Origin: Agrobacterium genomosp. 13 str. CFBP 6927
Lineage (GTDB): Bacteria > Pseudomonadota > Alphaproteobacteria > Rhizobiales > Rhizobiaceae
Reading direction: 5' to 3'
Length of the DNA: 64,000 nt
Assembly (NCBI GenBank): GCA_900012615.1
Contig: LT009757.1
Location: forward strand, 1 to 64,000
Part shown: in pieces, positions 1-8,478 of the stretch
How the letters are laid out: every line of letters starts with the position of its first letter
Numbering within the stretch: the stretch's first letter is position 1
Program-made: the position numbers and the translations under genes
Notes under the pieces: model-generated
Databases searched by the model: none
Told to the model about the DNA's origin: nothing
What the model saw: only the letters and a program-made list of their open reading frames with translations

Positions 1-453
1 CAGCCAATGCGTTTCGGAAAAATAGAGAGGTCCACCACAAACCAAATTCCATCTCTCCTCCAGTCATTGCCAGAGAACGTTCCCTGTCAGACCCCGAAAT
101 ATCAGCGCGACGTCTTCCCTTACAATCGGCGCTGGTTCAGCTTCAAAACCGAGATTTCTCCGGTTCATCGCGGAACAGGGTTAGTGTAGGGCAAGACCGA
201 AGGGAGGGGATGAATGGGTAAATAAATTCTTGGAAAGATATATAAAACAAAGAAATTTAAGAAAAAATACGCGCGTTGAATCGAACTAAGTCACCAAATG
301 GCATCTAAAAAAAATCAAACCTACACCCTAGCGATCTGCGAAAATATAACTCTTCCGCCAGATTAGTATCCGTTTGTAAAGTCGTCGGTAATCGGCAACG
401 GTAGCGCCCAGAACAAGTTAGCGCAATTGTGTGATAGGAGCACCGAAAAACGA
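1..453. other. Gene-free AT-rich flank of the RT island
   Basis: No convincing coding frame is seen here; the one short frame near the left edge has no recognisable protein features. Base composition is clearly AT-richer than the DNA to the right of 2900, matching the adjacent RT/SLATT genes, so this is probably part of the same acquired segment. A run of eight A at 307-314 (eight T on the minus strand) lies about 140 nt past the RT stop and could end that transcript, but I see no strong hairpin directly before it. Defence RTs often have a cognate noncoding RNA beside them, so this flank is one of two places it could lie. Confidence 0.4.
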
Positions 454-1767
454 TCAGCTCGTAGGCGTCATGTCTTTGAGAAGATCACTAACTTCCCGCT
501 TTATGTACCTTTTGAAAGTCTTACGTATTTTCTCTTCAGTCCAATCTCGAACTTCGTCAATACTTATTGCTTCAAAATCGGCGATAAACTGCATCATTTG
601 ATCGATAGTGTAATCATCAAAACGCGGAATATATTTTGTTTCTGCGACATTATATTTGATTTCATGGAAGGTTTTAACGAATGTTTTAGGCTTTCCATAT
701 TTTTCGAAACCCGCCTTCTTCCACAGTCGACCCACAAAGCGATCCAACCGCATAAGTTGCTCTTTATCATCCGTCATCGAAAAGTAGAACATGGAGCCGT
801 ACCGCTTACCATTGACGAAACATCCTGTGATTTTCAGGTTCAAGCGCCGAACTTGTCGACGGTCGGCCGACTTGTATTTGGCCGCCGTAACAACAGAGAC
901 CAGATTCTCCATAATATTTCGGTACGAACTCTTCCTAATTGAAACTTTGTCTGGCGTCAGGTGGTAGCCAAGATACTCCACCCCTCCAGAAAGCAGTTCA
1001 ATCTTGGTTTTGCTGCCGGGTGTCGGAGAATGACAAATTAACCCAACCTTTGCCAATCTTCTCATCATAAAGTCCAGGTTAGTGCTAGCATTCTCCGTTT
1101 TGCATATGATGAGGATGTCGTCGACGTATCTGTAATATTCGTATTTACCGTGAGCCTCCTCATCAATCGGTATCATGTAGATCGATGAAAGGACATTAGA
1201 AATGCTCAGCCCCTGAGGTACACCTCTATTGTTAGTTCCGCTCGCCCCGGTCGACGTCCGGATCGCCGCAGATACAACCGATAAGAGTTTTCGGTACCGC
1301 GTCTTACGTCTAAGACGTTTGAGCAACTCCTCATGAAGCAAAGATGGAAAGAAGTTCTGCACGTCCAACTGCACGAACGAGTAGTCATCTGACAACGGCT
1401 TAATATAAGCTTTTATCTCCGCAATATACTGGTGAGCCAGAGCGGGCTTGGCTTCTGTGAAGATCGCGGACAGCGAATTGTTTAACGCGCGCAGACAAAC
1501 TCGGTCTCTGACCCCCGCAATGGATATTTCACGAGGCGCTTTTCCCGCTCCCTTAAGCACTAGTCGCTGCTTGTATGTCGTGAAACGGTACTTTTCTTCG
1601 GCAATGTTTTTCCTGATCAATGCAATCTCTTGATCAAGATTTTTCTCGAATGCAGCAGGATGGATACCATCCCTTCCAACGGTGCCAGACTGCGAGACTC
1701 TGTCGTGGAAAATAGCGATTAAATTACTAGCAGAGAACTGTGCGTCAAAAATCTCTTTTGGAGTCAT
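454..1767 (-). CDS. Defence-type reverse transcriptase (UG/Abi/DRT-like)
   Basis: Predicted 437-residue RNA-directed DNA polymerase. Core RT motifs are in order: QLDVQNFF with the first catalytic Asp at residue 135, GVPQG at 182-186, the catalytic YVDD at 214-217, and YLGYHL near 265-270. The N-terminal part (about 30-100, with RDGIHPAAF and the RDRVCLRALN segment) is typical of group II-like bacterial RTs. There is no maturase/HNH domain and no group II intron RNA around it, so a mobile intron is unlikely. A C-terminal extension of about 165 residues is basic and helical. The start chosen is the ATG that overlaps the stop of the SLATT gene as ATGA, giving translational coupling; a longer frame would overlap that gene by about 80 bp. 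SLATT_5-type membrane proteins are known RT partners, so an abortive-infection role is inferred. Family assignment to RT is secure; the exact DRT/UG class is not. Confidence 0.93.
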   Translation of the reverse strand: MTPKEIFDAQFSASNLIAIFHDRVSQSGTVGRDGIHPAAFEKNLDQEIALIRKNIAEEKYRFTTYKQRLVLKGAGKAPREISIAGVRDRVCLRALNNSLSAIFTEAKPALAHQYIAEIKAYIKPLSDDYSFVQLDVQNFFPSLLHEELLKRLRRKTRYRKLLSVVSAAIRTSTGASGTNNRGVPQGLSISNVLSSIYMIPIDEEAHGKYEYYRYVDDILIICKTENASTNLDFMMRRLAKVGLICHSPTPGSKTKIELLSGGVEYLGYHLTPDKVSIRKSSYRNIMENLVSVVTAAKYKSADRRQVRRLNLKITGCFVNGKRYGSMFYFSMTDDKEQLMRLDRFVGRLWKKAGFEKYGKPKTFVKTFHEIKYNVAETKYIPRFDDYTIDQMMQFIADFEAISIDEVRDWTEEKIRKTFKRYIKREVSDLLKDMTPTS

Positions 1768-2354
1768 GATAGTAGCGATCCACAAAACAACGGTAAAAGC
1801 AGAAATGCTACTGGCCCCAAAAACAATATTGCAAGCAAACCCCAATAAATTGTCGCGCGTAGAAAGAAGGAAAACGCCATCAAACCTGTGTATTTTAGTT
1901 TCTCTCCGCCGTTGGTGAGAGTTTTTCCTTCCAGAAGAAGGTGGTTGATCAATAGGTCAGCATAGTCATTCGGCGCATGATTTGGGAAATCCATCATGAT
2001 TTCTCGATATTTCTTCTTCTTCTCTTGATCCGCTAAATCTTCATCATGGAGGCTTTGGAGTTTCAAGTAGCATTCACGGAAAGCGGATGCTCTGGCTTCC
2101 AAACGGAAACCTGCAGCAACAAGCGAGGCTACGAGTACGATCACCGAGGAAGAGAGATTGATCTTATCAAGAGCGGGATAGGGCTTGCTGTAGAAATCGC
2201 CGAAGATAGAAAGAATGACGGAGAACAAAGAGTAATATGTGACAGCAAGGAAAGATACATTCTGGTTCCTAAGAGCTTTCCGCTCCGCAATTATACGAAC
2301 CCTAGATGTGATCCAGATAGTGTCATTGATAGTAGACTTCGCAATTTCTTCCAT
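1764..2354 (-). CDS. SLATT-domain two-TM membrane protein, RT partner
   Basis: A 196-residue protein with the layout of the SLATT family (SMODS and SLOG-associated two-TM effectors). An N-terminal helix carries a TSRVRIIAERKALRN-like segment (about 16-30), followed by two hydrophobic segments at about 33-52 and 66-83, a charged helical stretch (100-120), and a third hydrophobic stretch at about 158-190. SLATT proteins are predicted membrane effectors that damage the envelope when triggered by a partner sensor; the SLATT_5 branch is known next to reverse transcriptases. The ATG at 2354 is preferred over an upstream start because a GGGGAG ribosome-binding sequence lies just before it. Its stop overlaps the RT start by ATGA, so the two proteins are expected to be made together. 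Codon use and GC are unlike the rest of the window, suggesting transfer. Confidence 0.8.
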   Translation of the reverse strand: MEEIAKSTINDTIWITSRVRIIAERKALRNQNVSFLAVTYYSLFSVILSIFGDFYSKPYPALDKINLSSSVIVLVASLVAAGFRLEARASAFRECYLKLQSLHDEDLADQEKKKKYREIMMDFPNHAPNDYADLLINHLLLEGKTLTNGGEKLKYTGLMAFSFFLRATIYWGLLAILFLGPVAFLLLPLFCGSLLS

Positions 2355-2695
2355 GCTCTCCCCATCAAATTGGTGGTGCGGACGCAATATCTCAAAGCAA
2401 CTAAACACTCACGAAGGAATGTAGCAAACGCCAAGGACAAGCCTTGCTCTATGACCGTGACCCATAAATGAGCCAGTGGTTTTACCCACTCCGCCCGCAC
2501 CGTCTTCTATCTAATCCGGATCACGGAGAATTTCAACTTCTAGGAGTACATTAGAAGCGCGTTATCCAGCGCGAAACCAAAAACAGCATATCTTGCCGAC
2601 AAAAGAGTTTGCCACGAGGAGTATATAACTGACCGACGTGGAGAGAGCAGTCGTTGCCTGCGTTTACTTAATACCCTTAAAATCTCCGCCTCGCT
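2355..2695 (-). promoter_or_regulatory. Leader of the SLATT-RT operon; possible ncRNA site
   Basis: No gene is supported. On the minus strand this is the 5' leader and promoter region of the SLATT-RT operon. It contains short potential hairpins: a CAAGG/CCTTG pair near 2432-2446 and a GCGC/GCGC pair near 2556-2572. Defence RTs that work from a dedicated noncoding RNA commonly have it upstream of the operon, so about 300 nt of non-coding leader is compatible with one. I could not identify a conserved ncRNA or a template repeat by eye. Confidence 0.3.
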
Positions 2696-2786
2696 AGTGT
2701 AGCCACTCGCAACGATAGGCGAGGACCGGCTCGGCAAATCCTTCAGTCTGTAACGATCCCCATGCACGAGGACATCAGCGCTGCCA
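2696..2786 (-). pseudogene. Broken duplicate of the cyclase gene 3' end
   Basis: This 91-bp stretch matches 4281-4372 almost base for base (a handful of substitutions and one missing base). The matched target is the last ~30 codons of the nucleotidyl cyclase gene 1.6 kb away. Translated on the minus strand it gives GSADVLVHGDRYRLK, then a frameshift caused by the deleted base changes the remaining codons. Similarity stops abruptly at both ends, so it is a fragment and not a working gene. Together with the intact copy it forms a direct repeat around the MFS gene at the right border of the RT island. Confidence 0.85.
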
Positions 2787-2918
2787 GGAGGCGCGCATGC
2801 CCTTCCGAACATTGTGCGATGCACAAATTTCGGAGGAATAGGCATGAAATTCGGATTTTTAGATACATATCATCCGAAAAAATTCGTCTAAAACTCTCCC
2901 AACTCAAGGAGAGAGACC

Positions 2919-4127
2919 ATGACGGACACGACATCAGAATTTGATGGGTCAACAATTGCCCTGGAGGCCGCCGAGGAACCCGCGTGGACGGCTGCGACCT
3001 GGTTTGCGGTTCTTTCGATGGCGGCCACCAGTTTTGCGCTGGTATCGGCCGAGTTTCTGCCAGCGGGATTGTTGACGCCCATGGCGCGCGATCTCGGCAT
3101 TACCGAGGGTACAGCCGGGCAGGTTGTGACGGCGACAGCTTCCGTGGGCGCCGTAACAGCGCTGCTGAGCAATGTTCTCATCGGCAAACTGAACCGCAAG
3201 ACCGTGCTTGTCGGTCTTAGCGCGCTGGCGATCGGCTCCAACATTCTCGCATCAGTTGCTGCTGATTTCTGGCTATTGTTGGTGGGCCGGGCTGGACTGG
3301 GGATTGCGCTCAGCGGTTTCTGGGCGCTTTCGGTTGCGGTTGTGGCGCGGCTCGTTGGCGCGAATTCGACCGGGCGCGGCATGGCTATCGTCACCCTCGG
3401 CGTTTCGCTTGCCACCATCGCCGCCCCTTCAATGGGCGCTTTGATCAGCGACTGGCTGGGATGGCGCATCGCCATGTCGATGACGGCGGGACTCGCCATA
3501 ATTGCCATGCTGCTGCAGATACTCAGCCTGCCATCGCTGCCGGCAAGTACGAGCAACAGTCTTTCCGATGTTTTCCGGCTGACGCGGCGGCGCAGCGTTC
3601 AACTGGGGATGCTGGCGATTCTGTTGCTGATGACGGGGCATTTTGCCGGTTCGGTCTATGTGCGTCCCTTCCTCGAACAGGTGACGCTGCTTGACACCAC
3701 GCCGATTGCTCTCGCCCTGCTCGGCTTTGGCGTCGCTTCCGTGATCGGCAATGTGCTGGGGGGCCGGATGGCTGACACCAGTATCCGCCTCGCACTTATC
3801 GTTACCGCCGCCCTGATGGCATTTGCGACGATCGCCCTCGTTGTCTGGGGTGTTCATACCGGTGCCGCATTTGCTCTCGTCGCCCTTTGGGGTCTCGCCT
3901 TCGGCATGGCGCCTGTGGTGCTGCCGACCAACCTTTCCCGCGGCGCACCCGATGCGCTGGAGGCAGCAGGCAGCCTGATGGTCGTTTCCTTCCAGGTGGC
4001 CATCAGTATCGGTGCGGTTTTTGGCGGTTATATCGTCGATTCCTACGGGGCTACTGCTCCGCTGGCGCTGACCGCGATACTGGCTGCATCCACGGTGGCT
4101 CTGGCCCTGCTGCAGCGCCCAGAGTGA
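2919..4127 (+). CDS. MFS drug/metabolite exporter, DHA1 type
   Basis: A 402-residue major facilitator superfamily protein with about twelve hydrophobic helices. The first helix region reads FALVSAEFLPAGLLTPMARDL, resembling DHA1 exporters of the NepI/AraJ/sugar-efflux kind, and the loop between helices 2 and 3 has LIGKLNRKTVLVGL, a version of the MFS loop motif. It should export small molecules by proton antiport across the inner membrane; the substrate cannot be told. The ATG at 2919 has an AAGGAGAGAGACC ribosome-binding site. The gene stands alone between two copies of the cyclase 3' end, which could allow its loss by homologous recombination. Confidence 0.87.
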   Translation: MTDTTSEFDGSTIALEAAEEPAWTAATWFAVLSMAATSFALVSAEFLPAGLLTPMARDLGITEGTAGQVVTATASVGAVTALLSNVLIGKLNRKTVLVGLSALAIGSNILASVAADFWLLLVGRAGLGIALSGFWALSVAVVARLVGANSTGRGMAIVTLGVSLATIAAPSMGALISDWLGWRIAMSMTAGLAIIAMLLQILSLPSLPASTSNSLSDVFRLTRRRSVQLGMLAILLLMTGHFAGSVYVRPFLEQVTLLDTTPIALALLGFGVASVIGNVLGGRMADTSIRLALIVTAALMAFATIALVVWGVHTGAAFALVALWGLAFGMAPVVLPTNLSRGAPDALEAAGSLMVVSFQVAISIGAVFGGYIVDSYGATAPLALTAILAASTVALALLQRPE

Positions 4128-4132
4128 TCACG

Positions 4133-4165
4133 GCCTTGCCGCCTTCCATCATCTGGAGGCAAGGC
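4133..4165 (+). terminator. Hairpin after the MFS gene
   Basis: An imperfect stem pairs CCTTGCC-GCC-TTCCA with TGGAGGCAAGG, starting a few bases after the MFS stop. There is no long T tract, so its role as terminator is plausible but not certain. Confidence 0.45.
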
Positions 4166-4278
4166 GTCTGATCAAGCGCAATTGTGCTGGCGTTGCCTGC
4201 GCCAGCACACGGGTTTCCACGCTTGCCGTTACCGGCAGGCGGTTTCGTCGTGATCGCATGTGGTGCGAGCACCCGTTA

Positions 4279-5091
4279 TTAGTGCAGCCACTCGCAACGA
4301 TAGGCGAGGACCGGCTCGGCAAAGCCTTTCAGCCTGTAACGATCCCCATGCACGAGGACATCGGCGCTGCCATATTCCTGCAGGGTCTTGTCCGATATCA
4401 GAATCTGATCGCTCTCGGCGGCGGCGCAAAGCCTTGCGGCCAGTTGCACGGTCGTGCCGAAGAAATCATTGCTGTCTTCGATTGGCTCACCACAATCCAG
4501 CCCGATGCGGATGTGGATGGGTTCGCCGCTATCGATGTTGTAGCGATGGAACTCGCGCTGGATATCAATGGCGCAATCCACCGCAAATGGGATGGAGGCG
4601 AACACGGCCATGATGCCATCACCGGTGTGCTTGACCTCCCGTCCCGAGCGCCGCCCCAGACAGCCACGCACGAGAGCATCGTGCGCCCTGATGAGTTCTG
4701 CCGCCATACGATCGCCGAGGCGGGCCGTCATTTCGGTTGAACCGACAATATCCGTGAACAGGATCGCGCGGTGGCCAGCATCCATTTTTTTCGTGGCGGC
4801 CACGACCGCCACGGGATCCTGTATTCGCCCGAGAAATGCTTCTACGGCCGACAGGGCGACTTCCACCACTTCACTGGCGATAAAGCCGTGCGCTTCCCGA
4901 TGCACGCATTGCGCGGTTTCAGCATCCGGGGCATCGATGAGGCAAAAGGCGGTGCCGCGCCTTTCATCAAACCAGTAGGTCAAGAACCTGACGCCGTACT
5001 GATCCTGGATGTTGAGATCTTTAAGGTGTGCCGCGGCGATATCCGCCGCTGAAACTCCGGCAAGCTCGTGCCGGTCCATGAAGATAGGCAT
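4279..5091 (-). CDS. DUF4242-class III adenylate/guanylate cyclase
   Basis: A 270-residue protein in two parts. Residues 1-80 (MPIFMDRHEL..., with HREAHGF near 64-70) match the small DUF4242 ferredoxin-like fold related to nickel-binding SCO4226-type proteins. Residues 105-270 are a class III nucleotidyl cyclase catalytic domain: the metal-binding Asp lies in ILFTDIVGST (D114) and the second in KHTGDGIMAVF (D158). There are no membrane segments, so it is soluble. It probably makes cAMP or cGMP, with the N-terminal domain as sensor. Fusion of DUF4242 to a cyclase is common in rhizobia, but the ligand is unknown. It is transcribed alone. The 3' end is duplicated at 2696-2786. Confidence 0.9.
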   Translation of the reverse strand: MPIFMDRHELAGVSAADIAAAHLKDLNIQDQYGVRFLTYWFDERRGTAFCLIDAPDAETAQCVHREAHGFIASEVVEVALSAVEAFLGRIQDPVAVVAATKKMDAGHRAILFTDIVGSTEMTARLGDRMAAELIRAHDALVRGCLGRRSGREVKHTGDGIMAVFASIPFAVDCAIDIQREFHRYNIDSGEPIHIRIGLDCGEPIEDSNDFFGTTVQLAARLCAAAESDQILISDKTLQEYGSADVLVHGDRYRLKGFAEPVLAYRCEWLH

Positions 5092-5331
5092 TGGTTTCCT
5101 CCCAAGAGTATATCGTTGCCTGCTCTTCCAGCCAGTTTACGACTTCCCCAAACCATCGTCTATCGCCCGCGTGGGTGACCCTGACATAAGGGCCTCACCG
5201 GAAAGGGCGATGGTCGTTCGCGTGACAATTTCGGGGCATTCGGCTATGTTACGTGGTCTACGAGCATTCACTGACGCAATCAATTTGCGCTCAGCCTTTG
5301 CCCGCCAACGAAGCGAATTGGGGGGAATGCG

Positions 5332-6396
5332 ATGACACAGCTCGACGAAACCAAACTACATTCTTTTATTGGCAAAATGCTGGGCGACCTCGGAGGCGCC
5401 TTCAGCGTTCCAACCGTCAGGATCGGCTTGAGACTGGGTCTGTTCGATGCGCTGCATCGGGTGGGGCCGGTAACATCCGCAGGACTGGCGGCGGCCTCTG
5501 GCGGTCTCTCCGAGCGATATGTGAGGGAGTGGGCGCTGGCACAGGCGGCGAACGGCTACATCGACTATGACAGCGGTTCCGAGATGTTCAGTCTCTCACC
5601 CGAGCAGGCGATGGTGTTCGTCAACAGGGACAGCCCCGTCTATCTGGAAGGTGCATTCGATCTGGTGGCGGCGATGATCGAGGGAGAGCCGAAGGTTGAG
5701 CGCAGCTTCCGCACCGGCGGCGGGGTGCGGTGGGGAGACACGGCAGGTTGCCTGTTCTGCGCGACGGGTGCGTTCTTCCGGCCGGGATATGTGAACAATA
5801 TCGTGCAATCCTGGCTGCCTGCCCTTCAGGGCGTGGAGGAGAAGCTGGTGAAAGGCGCCAAGGTGGCCGATGTCGGCTGTGGCGTTGGCTTCTCGACGAT
5901 TCTCATGGCGGAAGCGTACCGCAACGCCAGCTTCATCGGCTACGACTTCCATGAGCCATCCATAGAAGAGGCGAACAAACATGCCCGAAACCATGGGGTG
6001 AGCGACCGGGTGACGTTCGTGGCGGCAACGGCCAAGGACATCAGGGATACGGATTTCGATCTCATCACCAGTTACGACTGTCTGCACGACATGGGTGATC
6101 CGCGTGGCTGTGCGGGACACATGTCGCGCATTCTCAAAAAGGACGGCACCTGGATGATCGTCGAGCCCATTGCGGGCGACCGCCCGGTGGACAATATGAA
6201 CCCCGTCGGCCGCCTCTATTACAATGCATCCACCATGATCTGCGTGCCGACATCGCTTGACCAGGAGGTGGGTGAAGGATTGGGGGCGCAGGCCGGCGAA
6301 GCGAAGCTTTCCGAGGTTATCCGCTCGGGTGGCTTTAGCCATGTCAGGCGGGCCTTTACCGGGCCTTTCAACATGGTGCTGGAGGCGCGGGCCTAG
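5332..6396 (+). CDS. SAM-dependent methyltransferase with N-terminal winged helix
   Basis: A 354-residue class I methyltransferase. Residues about 20-90 form a winged-helix dimerisation domain (VRIGLRLGLFDAL, then AAASGGLSERYVREWALA), as in Rv2258c-type and O-methyltransferase-like proteins. The SAM-binding motif I is VADVGCGVGFSTI at about 178-190, followed by an acidic strand end (IGYDFHEPSI) and SYDCLHDMGDP, the usual post-motif. The substrate is unknown. The start ATG follows a G-rich ribosome-binding site (GGGGGGAATGCG). No clear operon partner is present, as the downstream Lrp gene is convergent. Confidence 0.88.
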   Translation: MTQLDETKLHSFIGKMLGDLGGAFSVPTVRIGLRLGLFDALHRVGPVTSAGLAAASGGLSERYVREWALAQAANGYIDYDSGSEMFSLSPEQAMVFVNRDSPVYLEGAFDLVAAMIEGEPKVERSFRTGGGVRWGDTAGCLFCATGAFFRPGYVNNIVQSWLPALQGVEEKLVKGAKVADVGCGVGFSTILMAEAYRNASFIGYDFHEPSIEEANKHARNHGVSDRVTFVAATAKDIRDTDFDLITSYDCLHDMGDPRGCAGHMSRILKKDGTWMIVEPIAGDRPVDNMNPVGRLYYNASTMICVPTSLDQEVGEGLGAQAGEAKLSEVIRSGGFSHVRRAFTGPFNMVLEARA

Positions 6397-6451
6397 GAGG
6401 TTATGCAGGGCCGAGCCCGGTGAAAATGGTCCCCGCTGGTGGTGGCGGGGC

Positions 6452-6910
6452 TCAGATGCGCCGGGCCTTGATCGTGTTCATGACGAAGCTGGTCTCGATG
6501 GTATCGACGCATTTCAGCTTGGCGATCTTCTCCTTGATGAAGCGCTCATAATCCTCCAGCCCGCCGCACATGACCTTCAGCATATAGTCCTTCGAACCGG
6601 TGACGAGGTGACATTCGAGAACCTCGTCCCAGTCCAGAACGGCTGCTTCGAACATCCGGATTTCGTCATCGTGCTGGCGGCTGAGGCGGATGGAGGCAAG
6701 GGCGGTCATGGTCCATCCCTCGATGGCCGGATCGACGACCGCGGAATAACCCTTGATCACCCCGATCTCTTCCAGCCGTCGCAGCCGGCGCAGGCAGGCG
6801 GATGCCGACAGGCCGACCCGCTCGGCCAGTTCATTGTTGGTGATCCTTGCATCGGCGGATAATTCTTTCAGAATCCGTCTATCGACCGTATCTGCAATTT
6901 TCTGCGACAT
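6452..6910 (-). CDS. Lrp/AsnC-family transcriptional regulator
   Basis: A 152-residue regulator of typical Lrp length. The N-terminal helix-turn-helix is at about 8-60 (DRRILKELSADARITNNELAERVGLSASACLRRLRRLE), followed by a RAM ligand-binding/oligomerisation domain with the VTGSKDYMLKV strand. A longer frame starts 39 bases upstream, but MSQKIADTVDRRIL matches the usual Lrp start. It is divergent from the PLP lyase gene with about 126 bp between starts, and so very probably regulates it in response to an amino acid, as MdeR does for methionine gamma-lyase in pseudomonads. Confidence 0.92.
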   Translation of the reverse strand: MSQKIADTVDRRILKELSADARITNNELAERVGLSASACLRRLRRLEEIGVIKGYSAVVDPAIEGWTMTALASIRLSRQHDDEIRMFEAAVLDWDEVLECHLVTGSKDYMLKVMCGGLEDYERFIKEKIAKLKCVDTIETSFVMNTIKARRI

Positions 6911-7036
6911 AAATGGGAATTCTCCGCAATATATTGCTTTATCAGACATGGATGCGCTTCAGAATGCAAGGTATTTCGGCTGGATTGCATGTAAGCTGCG
7001 CAGAGTTCAAAGCCTGTCGAGGAGGATCTACCGGAC

Positions 7037-8320
7037 ATGACCGCACCACATCCGTCGAAAACCCATATCGGCAACCACGCCCTGCATCCCGAAACCCAGA
7101 TGCTGAACTACGGCTACGATCCGGAATTGTCTGAAGGCGCCGTGAAGCCGCCGGTGTTCCTGACATCGACCTTCGTCTTCAAGTCGGCGGAGGACGGGCG
7201 CGACTTCTTCGATTATGTCTCCGGGCGCAAGGAGCCACCGGCGGGCCGGGGTGCAGGCCTCGTTTATTCCCGCTTCAACCATCCCAATAGCGAGATCGTC
7301 GAGGATCGTCTCGCCGTTTACGAGCGCACGGAAAGCTGTGCGCTGTTCTCGTCCGGCATGTCCGCCATTTCGACGACGCTGTTCGCTTTCGTGCGGCCGG
7401 GCGATACCGTGCTCCATTCCCAGCCTCTCTATGGTGGCACGGAGACGCTGCTCGCAAAGACCTTCCACAATTTCGGCGTTTCGGCGGTGGGTTTCGCCGA
7501 CGGTGTCAGCGAGGCCTCGGTAGTGGCCGCCGCGGAAGAGGCGATGGCGAAAGGCAGGGTGTCCGTCATCCTCATCGAGACACCCGCCAATCCGACGAAC
7601 AGCATTGTCGATATCCCGATGATCAGCCGTGTCGCCGACATGATCGGCCAGAAGCAGGGGCACAGGCCGATCATCGCCTGCGACAACACGCTTCTCGGCC
7701 CGGTCTTCCAGCGCCCCATCGATCACGGCGCCGACATCTCGCTCTATTCACTGACAAAATATGTTGGCGGCCACTCCGACCTCATTGCCGGGGCAGCGCT
7801 TGGCCGCAAGGATGTGATGAAGCAGGTGAAGGCGTTGCGCGGGGCGATCGGCACGCAGCTCGATCCGCATTCCTGCTGGATGCTGGGACGCTCGCTTGAG
7901 ACGCTGCAGATCCGGATGGAGCGGGCAAACAGCAATGCCCAGCTGGTGGCCGAATTCCTGAAGGCGCATCCCAAGGTCGAGAAAATCCATTACCTGCCGT
8001 TCAACGATCCGGCATCCCCGGTTGGCAAGGTGTTCGCAGATCAATGCACCGGCGCGGGATCGACCTTCTCCTTCGACATAACCGGCGGGCAGGCCGCGTC
8101 TTTCAAATTCCTCAATGCCCTCACCATATTCAAACTCGCGGTCAGCCTCGGCGGCACGGAATCCCTCGCCTCCCACCCGGCAACCATGACACATTCAGGT
8201 GTTCCGGCGGATGTGCGCCAGCGCATCGGCGTGCTCGATTCCACCATCCGGCTGTCCATCGGCATCGAACATCCCGACGATCTGATCGCCGACCTCGCCC
8301 TCTCCCTGGATGCGGCCTGA
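7037..8320 (+). CDS. PLP-dependent Cys/Met-metabolism gamma-lyase
   Basis: A 427-residue member of the cystathionine gamma-synthase/methionine gamma-lyase family. The PLP-binding Lys is K241 in [12 protein letters not shown]; the conserved [17 protein letters not shown] segment (77-93), CDNTLLGP (215-222) and [17 protein letters not shown] near the C-terminus are present. The enzyme should cleave or exchange at the gamma carbon of methionine or O-substituted homoserine. The divergent Lrp regulator suggests a catabolic methionine gamma-lyase-like role over biosynthesis, but sequence alone does not fix this. A GAGGAGG ribosome-binding site lies 12 bases before the ATG. Confidence 0.9.
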   Translation: MTAPHPSKTHIGNHALHPETQMLNYGYDPELSEGAVKPPVFLTSTFVFKSAEDGRDFFDYVSGRKEPPAGRGAGLVYSRFNHPNSEIVEDRLAVYERTESCALFSSGMSAISTTLFAFVRPGDTVLHSQPLYGGTETLLAKTFHNFGVSAVGFADGVSEASVVAAAEEAMAKGRVSVILIETPANPTNSIVDIPMISRVADMIGQKQGHRPIIACDNTLLGPVFQRPIDHGADISLYSLTKYVGGHSDLIAGAALGRKDVMKQVKALRGAIGTQLDPHSCWMLGRSLETLQIRMERANSNAQLVAEFLKAHPKVEKIHYLPFNDPASPVGKVFADQCTGAGSTFSFDITGGQAASFKFLNALTIFKLAVSLGGTESLASHPATMTHSGVPADVRQRIGVLDSTIRLSIGIEHPDDLIADLALSLDAA

Positions 8321-8417
8321 GGAAGAGGCAAAGCCACATTCCCGTTGATTTCGACTCCCGAAGCAACCGATGGGAACGCCGAACAAAACGATGGCAAGGA
8401 TGATATTTGCTTTGCTG

Positions 8418-8478
8418 TCGCCCCGCGCGCATGGTACCGGCATCAGCAATGGCCGACGGTATCGGAGGCGCGGGGCGA
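8418..8478. other. Long structured hairpin in intergenic gap
   Basis: The 301-bp gap between the lyase and the sigma-factor gene has no supported gene. It contains an 11-bp perfect inverted repeat, TCGCCCCGCGC (8418-8428) with GCGCGGGGCGA (8468-8478), and inside it a second pairing of GGTACCG with CGGTATC. The folded RNA would be about 60 nt long. There is no following T tract. It may be a terminator for the lyase gene or a small structured RNA. Confidence 0.45.

Noticed and set aside
276-300. A TTCGATTC-like string on the minus strand near 285 suggested a tRNA T-arm at the island edge.
   Set aside because: The flanking bases do not form the required 5-bp T stem and no acceptor, D or anticodon arms could be found.
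1-2900. Group II intron as the source of the reverse transcriptase.
   Set aside because: No intron domain V/VI-like RNA was seen around the gene, no maturase or endonuclease domain is present, and the RT is coupled to a SLATT gene.
420-4186. A shared 12-mer (AGCGCAATTGTG) at about 420-431 and 4175-4186, either side of the RT island, looked like possible attachment sites.
   Set aside because: A single 12-base match between two stretches of a few kb is expected by chance, and no integrase or tRNA is present.
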